Below, piece by piece: positions 58,638 through 64,000 of a DNA stretch of 64,000 nt. The notes under the pieces are model-generated. The model did not search any database, was not told the origin of the DNA, and saw only the letters and a program-made list of their open reading frames with translations. Position numbers and translations under genes: made by a program. Origin of the DNA: a virus. The DNA lies in the IMG/VR virus record IMGVR_UViG_3300022934_003307, positions 1 to 64,000 of that record. One strand, 5' to 3'. Within the stretch, counting starts at the first letter, position 1. Each line of letters starts with the position of its first letter.

Positions 58638-59402
58638 TTATTCTGCAAATTCTAACTGTGTCATTTCAATATGTAAAATATTTTGTTGACCTTTATATTC
58701 TTCCCATTCAAATTTACAAGGGTTAATCTTAAAATCTTCTATGCCATCTATAAGAGTTGATATAATCTCTTTCTTATTATATATGGTAACAAATTCTTCT
58801 ACATTATCCCAATACGTATTTCCTTCTTTATTTAATTTTTCATAAAATTGCGTAGACTGTACAATTTGATTATTAACCAAATACATTGCCATTGGATCTC
58901 CAAAAGATTCTTTTATAAGACTATCGCATTTTCCATATTTTTGTAATCTTTTATGTTGAAAATATTGTAACATGGGAATATTATCAAAAGTAACAAATGA
59001 TAATAATAATTCAATTTTTTCATAGCTTTTTTTATAACCAATTAATGAATTAATAATATCCATCATATTTTCTAAAGTAGTATGTGAAAATACACTATAA
59101 GCAACTATTCCTTTAATGAAGTATTTCTTTGGTAATACTGGTGGAAGATCAGCGCCATTTTTATTATATACGGGATTGTACATATTGAACCATGTAAACT
59201 CATAATCTGGAAAATTTTCTCTAGCTTTGTGAATATTATTAATATCTACATCAATTCCCAAGTAATTACTTGGATCTATTTTAAAGCTCCTAAGTAAATT
59301 ACCAGTACCACAGCCATAGTCTATGATTTTTTCTTCAGGTTTACAAGAAGAAATCATTTTCTTTAAGGCATTACTTTTGATTTTGTACTTTTCTGTATGC
59401 AT
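58638..59402 (-). CDS. class I SAM-dependent methyltransferase
   Basis: This 254-residue protein has motif I 'IIDYGCGTGNLLRSF' at residues 26-40, the acidic loop 'YLGIDVDINNIHKA' near 48, and 'GIVAYSVFSHTTLENMMDII' near 98 (motif IV/post-motif region). It is the first gene of the minus-strand oxygenase operon. A TATAAATA late box ends 5 bases before its ATG, implying a leaderless mRNA. The substrate is unknown; its context suggests it modifies the same target as the oxygenases. Confidence 0.82.
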   Translation of the reverse strand: MHTEKYKIKSNALKKMISSCKPEEKIIDYGCGTGNLLRSFKIDPSNYLGIDVDINNIHKARENFPDYEFTWFNMYNPVYNKNGADLPPVLPKKYFIKGIVAYSVFSHTTLENMMDIINSLIGYKKSYEKIELLLSFVTFDNIPMLQYFQHKRLQKYGKCDSLIKESFGDPMAMYLVNNQIVQSTQFYEKLNKEGNTYWDNVEEFVTIYNKKEIISTLIDGIEDFKINPCKFEWEEYKGQQNILHIEMTQLEFAE

Positions 59403-59407
59403 GTTTA

Positions 59408-59415
59408 TATTTATA
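59408..59415 (-). promoter_or_regulatory. T4-late-type promoter box, minus strand
   Basis: The minus strand reads TATAAATA here, 5 bases before the methyltransferase ATG. It would drive the minus-strand oxygenase genes late in infection, without a leader. It is AT-rich context, so chance occurrence is possible. Confidence 0.45.
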
Positions 59416-59459
59416 TCTTATTTTTTTGAAAAAAAATTGAAAAAAAGTGAAAAAAACGG

Positions 59460-59488
59460 TTTACATTTAAGTGAAACTATGGTAGAAT
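59460..59488 (+). promoter_or_regulatory. early promoter cassette
   Basis: TTTACA (59460-59465), 17 bases, ATGG and TAGAAT (59483-59488), then ATATCTATAAAATG as at 48595. It drives the 59529-61443 early operon. The hairpin seen at the other two cassettes is replaced by A-rich sequence. Confidence 0.88.
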
Positions 59489-59528
59489 ATATCTATAAAA
59501 TGAAAAAAGCCAAAGAGGAGATAATCAT

Positions 59529-59807
59529 ATGGCACTTACAACTAAACAATTTAGCGAAATCCAAGTTCTTTTTGCTAAAGCTTCTATATCAGATTTTAAT
59601 CAAATAGCTGATATGTTTAATACAACCCGTAGAATGGCTGAACGCTCAATCAAACAGAATTTTAATGTTGGTCAAAAGGTTCAGTGGACTGGTCGTAAAG
59701 GTTTTCAAACCGGTACGATTACCAAAATTAACCGTAAAAACATTGTAGTTGATGCCGGTCAAAACGGCATGTGGAATGTTGCACCTTCACTTTTATCAGC
59801 GGCTTAA
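59529..59807 (+). CDS. small early protein with SH3/KOW-like C-terminal half
   Basis: This 92-residue protein has a helical N-terminal half ('LTTKQFSEIQVLFAKASISD') and a C-terminal half, 'VGQKVQWTGRKGFQTGTITK' near 48, that looks like a KOW/Tudor-type small barrel which often binds nucleic acid. It is the first gene after an early promoter with GAGGAG. The function is unproven. Confidence 0.72.
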   Translation: MALTTKQFSEIQVLFAKASISDFNQIADMFNTTRRMAERSIKQNFNVGQKVQWTGRKGFQTGTITKINRKNIVVDAGQNGMWNVAPSLLSAA

Positions 59808-59819
59808 GGAGAATATATT

Positions 59820-60776
59820 ATGAGTCATGAAGTTGAAACAATGGCATACGCAGGAGAAGTTCCATGGCATGGTCTTGGAGTTCCTGTAAGTAACGATCTG
59901 ACACCAGCTCAGATGATGCAAAAAGCTGGATTGGATTGGAAAGTCCGTGAAGTAGAATCCTTTGTAGAATACAATGGACGAAAAATGCGTACAGGTCAAA
60001 AGTCTCTTATTCGCGAGACTGACGGCAAAATTCTTACTAATGTTGGTAAGGATTGGAAACCTTTACAAAATTCAGAGGCATTTGAATTCTTTGGTGAATA
60101 TGTAATGGCAGGTGATATGGAAATGCATACTGCTGGTTCACTAAAAGGTGGACAAATGGTATGGGCTTTAGCTAAAGTTAAAGATTCATTCGAATTGTTC
60201 AAAGGCGATCAGATTGATTCATATTTTCTTTTTGCCAATCCACATCTATATGGTAAGTCTATTGATATTCGTTTCACACCTATTCGTGTGGTATGTAAAA
60301 ATACACTTAGCCTTTCACTTAACTCAACATCTTCAAATGCTGTAACAGTTGGCCATCGTGCTCAATTTAATGCTGATGAAGTAAAAGAAGCTCTTGGCAT
60401 TGCTTCTGAGAAAATGCAAACTTATAAAGAGTATGCTCAATTTCTTGGATCTAAGCGTTTCTCAACTGAAAAGCTTATTGAATACTATAATGAAGTATTC
60501 CCACGTACTGCTGATAAGCGTGTACAAGATAAAAGTCTTTCTATTGAAACACTTTCAAGAAATGCAAAGCTTTGTTATGATGCGCTTGAAACTCAACCTG
60601 GTGCAAAATATGCTGAAGGCACTTGGTGGCAGGCATTTAATTCAGTGACATATATCACTGATCACCATCAGGGTCGTAACTCTGATAATCGGTTATATTC
60701 CTCATGGTGGGGTGGTAACCAAGTCCGTAAGCGTAATGCTTTAGAGGCAGCAATTGAATTCGCGGAAACTGCATAG
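59820..60776 (+). CDS. DUF932 family protein
   Basis: This 318-residue protein has the DUF932 start 'YAGEVPWHGLGVPVSNDLTP', 'VWALAKVKDSFEL' near 120, 'FTPIRVVCKNTLSLSLN' near 155 and 'TWWQAFNSVTYITDHHQGRN' near 267. DUF932 proteins are widespread in phages and plasmids and have been linked to single-strand or anti-defence contexts, without a settled biochemical role. AAGGAG precedes the ATG. Confidence 0.88.
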   Translation: MSHEVETMAYAGEVPWHGLGVPVSNDLTPAQMMQKAGLDWKVREVESFVEYNGRKMRTGQKSLIRETDGKILTNVGKDWKPLQNSEAFEFFGEYVMAGDMEMHTAGSLKGGQMVWALAKVKDSFELFKGDQIDSYFLFANPHLYGKSIDIRFTPIRVVCKNTLSLSLNSTSSNAVTVGHRAQFNADEVKEALGIASEKMQTYKEYAQFLGSKRFSTEKLIEYYNEVFPRTADKRVQDKSLSIETLSRNAKLCYDALETQPGAKYAEGTWWQAFNSVTYITDHHQGRNSDNRLYSSWWGGNQVRKRNALEAAIEFAETA

Positions 60777-60786
60777 GAGATATATT

Positions 60787-61050
60787 ATGAACCGCTATAC
60801 AACTCAAGAGCTTCGGGATATTATTGCCGAAGCTGAAGCTGAAATTAATCGTAGGGATGAACTTCCACATTTGATTTGTAATAAGGGTGGAATGTTCTTT
60901 AAGAATATGACATTTAAGAAGGCTAATAAGACTTCTGTTATCCATGAAGATAGTCAGGGTAATGAATATATTACTCGTACTACACGCTTTGAACGTGTAG
61001 GCGGTCAGCAGAAGTATAAGGAGAGACTTCCTATTACGAGGAATTGGTAA
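60787..61050 (+). CDS. small early protein, unknown
   Basis: This is an 87-residue protein: helical N-terminus ('TQELRDIIAEAEAEINRRDE'), then strands ('KGGMFFKNMTFKKANKTSVI'). GGAGATAT precedes ATG 60787. It shares its stop with the next start (TAATG). No family is recognised. Confidence 0.7.
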   Translation: MNRYTTQELRDIIAEAEAEINRRDELPHLICNKGGMFFKNMTFKKANKTSVIHEDSQGNEYITRTTRFERVGGQQKYKERLPITRNW

Positions 61051-61277
61051 TGGCAAAGTCTTATCTTCGTAGTGTAAATCGGGATACCCAAGCTATTGGC
61101 TTGGGTCTTCCTAGAGTTTTAGCTGAAATTAAACACCTTGAAAGCTTAAAGAAAAAAGATCGTTCAGTTAAGAAAAGACTCGAAAGACTTTATACTGCTA
61201 AACAACAAATTCAAAATTCTACACCAGAACAAAGAATTGATTTGGTGAAACAATTAAAGGAGATTAATAGTGGCTAA
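61050..61277 (+). CDS. small basic helical protein, unknown
   Basis: This 75-residue Lys/Arg-rich protein has a probable coiled coil at residues 22-70 ('LAEIKHLESLKKKDRSVKKR'). It may bind nucleic acid by charge. It is coupled to both neighbours. Confidence 0.65.
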   Translation: MAKSYLRSVNRDTQAIGLGLPRVLAEIKHLESLKKKDRSVKKRLERLYTAKQQIQNSTPEQRIDLVKQLKEINSG

Positions 61278-61443
61278 AAAGCACGATATTAACATGCTCC
61301 ATGCTTGGGCTAAAAGTTGGGGTATAAAAGGATATGAATATCTAGATCCTCAACTTAAAGAAAAGAACAAGCAACATGCATTAAAGCGTGCTTTATACCG
61401 TGAAAGACAAGAAGCAAGACAAAAATTCTTTAAGAAGAAATAA
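61270..61443 (+). CDS. small basic protein, unknown
   Basis: This 57-residue protein starts at GTG 61270 with AAGGAG eight bases upstream. It has a helical N-terminus ('NMLHAWAKSWGIKGYEYLD') and a strongly basic tail ending RQKFFKKK. It overlaps the preceding gene by 8 bases and is followed by a terminator. Confidence 0.6.
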   Translation: MAKKHDINMLHAWAKSWGIKGYEYLDPQLKEKNKQHALKRALYRERQEARQKFFKKK

Positions 61444-61474
61444 TTTAATATTTCTGTAACATTTCTTAAAACAT

Positions 61475-61503
61475 AAAAAGGGTATATAGTTTTATACCCT
61501 TTT
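61475..61503 (+). terminator. intrinsic terminator of the early operon
   Basis: AAAAGGGTATA (61476-61486) pairs with TATACCCTTTT (61493-61503) over 11 bp, with a flanking A-run and T-run, so it could terminate in either direction. Confidence 0.85.
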
Positions 61504-61525
61504 ATAAGATATAAGGATCCTATTA

Positions 61526-61999
61526 ATGTCGTCAACTAAACTCTGGAAAAAGGTAAAAACTATGGATCTAGGAAATCCCGTAATCACCGCTCTCGTTGGA
61601 CTGGTGATTTTTTACATTGGCCTCAAAACATTCTCAGGTGGAATGAAGTCAATGGGAAATATGGACCATCTACAATTTTTTTTAGGTAGTCCAATATACA
61701 TGTTCATTGGAGGAATCGTTATGACTCTCCTTTGGCAATCATCATCGTTATCAACAACAGCAATTATTGCTTTAGTTGCATCTGGAGCTTTACCACTTCC
61801 AGCAGCGGTTGCAGCAGTATTAGGCGCTAACATTGGTACGACAGGTACGATATGGTTAGCTGGCTTTTTCGTCTCAGATGGATGGCCGAAAGGTGATACT
61901 CTTCGAATAGCCATGGCCCATACGGGCATGAACTTATTGATGGCTCTATCGCTATTACCATTTGTAGGATATATAGCTAAATTCCTTGGTAGATTTTAA
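61526..61999 (+). CDS. half-size Na/phosphate cotransporter-like membrane protein
   Basis: This 157-residue protein has four hydrophobic segments. The motif 'WQSSSLSTTAIIALVASGAL' near residue 70, followed by 'VLGANIGTTGTIW' near 101, is the QSSS repeat signature of the Na/Pi cotransporter II (NptA) family. Normal members have two such repeats in about 300-550 residues; only one is present here, so the protein may dimerise. Uptake of phosphate during infection would support DNA synthesis, but transport is not proven. AAGGA precedes ATG 61526, and the gene is flanked by two terminators. Confidence 0.8.
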   Translation: MSSTKLWKKVKTMDLGNPVITALVGLVIFYIGLKTFSGGMKSMGNMDHLQFFLGSPIYMFIGGIVMTLLWQSSSLSTTAIIALVASGALPLPAAVAAVLGANIGTTGTIWLAGFFVSDGWPKGDTLRIAMAHTGMNLLMALSLLPFVGYIAKFLGRF

Positions 62000-62027
62000 A
62001 AAAGGGGAGGCTAAGGTCTCCCCTTTT
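61999..62027 (+). terminator. bidirectional intrinsic terminator
   Basis: AAAAGGGGAG and CTCCCCTTTT form a 10-bp stem with an 8-base loop, a T-run on the plus strand and an A-run upstream. It lies between the convergent transporter and the minus-strand small membrane gene. Confidence 0.88.
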
Positions 62028-62038
62028 CATTATGTGAT

Positions 62039-62269
62039 TTACTTATGATCCCAGATTTGGTATAATACCCATATAGCAATTAAGCCCATGAGTCCTTCTG
62101 CACCAAGACCGGCTAGCATTGCACTAACGTTTGATACAACACTTACATCTGGTAAGAATGGGATTTGATTTATGCCAAGCACTTCAGCAATAATCGATAG
62201 GGCTGCAATGGATACACCCATTTCCGCGAGCCCTTTTGCCCATCCTTTTACTGTATTTAATACTTCCAT
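62039..62269 (-). CDS. two-span small membrane protein, holin candidate
   Basis: This 76-residue minus-strand protein has a perfect AGGAGG before its ATG. There are two hydrophobic segments ('MGVSIAALSIIAEVLGI' near 17 and 'LGAEGLMGLIAIWVLYQIW' near 56) joined by a loop, and a charged DHK end. Size and topology fit class II holins, which would release the signal-less M15 endolysin. No family motif proves this. GATAAATA, one base from the late box, lies about 30 bases upstream. Confidence 0.5.
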   Translation of the reverse strand: MEVLNTVKGWAKGLAEMGVSIAALSIIAEVLGINQIPFLPDVSVVSNVSAMLAGLGAEGLMGLIAIWVLYQIWDHK

Positions 62270-62319
62270 TAATTCCCTCCTAATGGTTAAGTATCTAATA
62301 TTTATCAATTTTAAGTTAT

Positions 62320-62327
62320 TATAAATA
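62320..62327 (+). promoter_or_regulatory. T4-late-type promoter box (TATAAATA)
   Basis: TATAAATA lies 26 bases before the ATG of the 352-residue gene, with AAAAGGAG between them. It starts the structural region continuing past the window. Confidence 0.65.
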
Positions 62328-62353
62328 GAGTTATTAAAAGGAGCATAAGGCAA

Positions 62354-63412
62354 ATGGCATATACTTTTTTTCCTAAATCAACTGAGGAAATTCAAAATAC
62401 GTTAAGCAGCAAAGGATTCCCTCAGCCAAATGTTGAGGAAGTGAAACGGCTATTTAATTTCTTACGTAATAAAGATAAGTCTCCAATTAATTTAGACTTA
62501 GAGAAAAAAACAAACGTAAATGTATCTCGAACAATTGATGGCGATTATTCAATTGCTGATATTAAAAGAGGTGCAGACATTAGTATACTCAAGTTAAAAT
62601 TTGGAAATGGATCTTCAGGTAACCGCGGAGCAAATAACCGCGGTAATTTATTTGAACCTCAATTTGCTGATGCTTTACTTAAATGGTGGGCAGGCGAAGA
62701 TGTAACAGATAAAAAAATGCTTGCTGCAATTGAGGATATGAATAAGACTTATAAGATTGAAGATTCCAAAACATTTAAGGTTGATGTTGTTGGAGGTGAA
62801 AATACAAGACGACCATTAGTATTTACTCCAAACATTCAACTTACAAATCCGAAAGGACGTGGGTACGATGTTGGTCAGTCTGTTACTGATATTACGGTTA
62901 CTACGGACAAAGGTCCGATCTTTCTTTCGTTGAAACTTGGTGGAACTACTACGTTCTTTAATGTTGGTGTAAAAACTATTTTGACTAAAAAAGAAATAGA
63001 AAATATGAGTATTACAAATCCAAATGGAAAGAAGCTTCTTAAACTATTTGGAATTGATGAAACCAAATTTTGTGAAGTCTTTAATGGTACACATAAAGGA
63101 TCTGTAGATCGTAGACCTAAGTTTGATAAATCTGGTATGGTAAGACTACTTCAATCTGGAATTGGATTCAATTATCATATTATACATAAACTAACCGGTA
63201 AAATTTTATCCAAACAAATGGATGAAAAAGCCATGAAACGAGCAGCCACTGTAAATGCTCCAATAATTTATTACGGTGGTAAAGGCGGTAAGGGTAAACG
63301 CATTGATATTGAAATGCAATCGCCAACATATACATTTAAACTTAATTTAAGAGATACGCAAGGCAAGGATGGTTATCCAACTCGTCTTATGTGTGATTTC
63401 AAATATAGGTAA
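62354..63412 (+). CDS. conserved late phage protein, possible nuclease fold
   Basis: This 352-residue protein has 'NRGNLFEPQFADALLKWW' near 95 and 'GQSVTDITVTTDKGPIFLSL' followed by KLG near 175-198. An early Glu plus D ... (S/L)xK on adjacent strands fits the PD-(D/E)xK core, but this is only a pattern. The C-terminal part has Gly/Lys-rich 'YYGGKGGKGKRIDIEM' near 310. Its late promoter and neighbouring structural gene suggest a virion or packaging-linked role. Confidence 0.6.
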   Translation: MAYTFFPKSTEEIQNTLSSKGFPQPNVEEVKRLFNFLRNKDKSPINLDLEKKTNVNVSRTIDGDYSIADIKRGADISILKLKFGNGSSGNRGANNRGNLFEPQFADALLKWWAGEDVTDKKMLAAIEDMNKTYKIEDSKTFKVDVVGGENTRRPLVFTPNIQLTNPKGRGYDVGQSVTDITVTTDKGPIFLSLKLGGTTTFFNVGVKTILTKKEIENMSITNPNGKKLLKLFGIDETKFCEVFNGTHKGSVDRRPKFDKSGMVRLLQSGIGFNYHIIHKLTGKILSKQMDEKAMKRAATVNAPIIYYGGKGGKGKRIDIEMQSPTYTFKLNLRDTQGKDGYPTRLMCDFKYR

Positions 63413-63415
63413 ACC

Positions 63416-64000
63416 ATGCCAATACAAAGACATTTTGCAAATTCTGATTTAGCCGAAATGGTTGACATTTCTAATGGAATGGTAATTAATACCGATTTCA
63501 TTCATAAGTTTGGTCGTAATCCAAATATAGGTGGTGCACCTGAAACTATTTGGATGAACGGTGGAATTTATACATATTTGGATGCTCCTTCTACTGTTTA
63601 TGTTACAAGTAATAGTGCTGATGATGCTGCTGCTGGAACTGGAGCAAGAACCGTTACAGTCCAAGGATTAGATAATAATTATGAACAAGTAGAGGAAACG
63701 CTAACAGTAGGTGGACCTGTTTCAACAATAGAATTTTTAAGAATATTTAGAGCTTTTGTTGAAACGGCAGGATCTATTAAAACAAATGTTGGTAATGTGA
63801 AAATTACAACAGGAGCTGGTGGAACTGGAACAGTATTAGCAGATATTGGCATTATAGGAACTGGAACAACTTTTGGATTGGGCCAAACACAACTTGCTTT
63901 ATATACAATTCCAGCACATTGTACTGGATATTTAACACGATGGAATAATGGAGTTGGAGCTTATAACTCTTCAGCAACCATAACACTTCTTACAAGACAA
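63416..64000 (+). CDS. virion structural protein, 3'-truncated by window
   Basis: The frame is open from ATG 63416 to the window end (195 codons). The protein starts MPIQRHFANSDLAEMVDISN and has beta-rich repeats with Gly/Ala/Thr, such as 'TVYVTSNSADDAAAGTGART' near 61. This resembles beta-rich tail or baseplate-decorating proteins of marine T4-like phages. The assignment to a structure is inferred from composition and position. No clear ribosome binding site is seen, so translation may be coupled to the gene ending four bases upstream. Confidence 0.6.
   Translation, partial: MPIQRHFANSDLAEMVDISNGMVINTDFIHKFGRNPNIGGAPETIWMNGGIYTYLDAPSTVYVTSNSADDAAAGTGARTVTVQGLDNNYEQVEETLTVGGPVSTIEFLRIFRAFVETAGSIKTNVGNVKITTGAGGTGTVLADIGIIGTGTTFGLGQTQLALYTIPAHCTGYLTRWNNGVGAYNSSATITLLTRQ

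Noticed and set aside
1-64000. tRNA genes, CRISPR arrays, integrase or attachment sites
   Set aside because: No cloverleaf with a TTCRA loop, no regular spaced repeats and no recombinase or transposase motifs were noticed; the tmRNA is the only tRNA-like element I can support.

Overview
The window is part of an AT-rich T4-superfamily myovirus genome (tailed phage with a contractile tail). Orthologues of T4 genes 13, 14, 15, 16, 17, 18, 19, 20, 67-like, 21, 22, 23, uvsY, uvsW, 55, 47, 46, 45, 44, 62, regA, 43, 42-like, uvsX and 41 occur in the order familiar from marine T4-like phages. No photosynthesis genes are visible. The host was probably a marine alphaproteobacterium: the window encodes a two-piece, circularly permuted tmRNA of the alphaproteobacterial kind whose tag starts ANDNF, and a DUF1127 protein. 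A SAR11- or SAR116-type host would fit, but that is inference.

Layout. 1-4150: end of a glycine-rich adhesin-like protein, a Cys-rich miniprotein and a multi-domain glycosyltransferase/FkbM methyltransferase. 4181-17583: virion morphogenesis block (neck, terminase, sheath, tube, portal, protease, scaffold, capsid). 17591-28799: recombination, late sigma factor, clamp and clamp loader, RegA, with a GMP reductase between genes 44 and 62 and a radical SAM gene broken at an A7 run. 28890-30883: Hsp20, DUF1127, small proteins and a lysis pair. 30922-36724: DNA polymerase, MazG, a primase-polymerase-like protein and small genes. 36684-43644: nucleotide, sugar and DNA-modification genes (NMAD1/DUF1599, phosphomannomutase, cytidylyltransferase, UDP-glucose dehydrogenase, dCMP hydroxymethylase, dCMP deaminase, DNA alpha-glucosyltransferase, epimerase, C5-methyltransferase). 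43668-51238: UvsX, helicase, ThyX, SleB-type hydrolase and small genes. 51360-51850: the tmRNA locus. 51875-59402: outer-membrane-like protein, radical SAM, then seven 2-oxoglutarate/Fe(II) oxygenase-like genes on both strands with a sulfotransferase-like gene and a methyltransferase. 59529-64000: small early genes, DUF932, a half-size Na/phosphate cotransporter, a holin-like gene and structural genes running off the end.

Regulation is unusually legible. Twelve sigma70/T4-early-type promoters (TTTACA, exactly 17 bases, TATAAT or TAGAAT) precede replication and small early genes. T4-late-type TATAAATA boxes precede structural and lysis genes. In several genes the -10 box lies exactly 6 bases before the ATG, implying leaderless mRNAs. 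Together dCMP hydroxymethylase, the alpha-glucosyltransferase and the sugar-nucleotide genes suggest glucosylated hydroxymethylcytosine DNA.

The most striking items are the tmRNA, which has a membrane-protein gene inside its intervening segment, and the dense oxygenase array, one member of which has the HxA triad known from iron halogenases.
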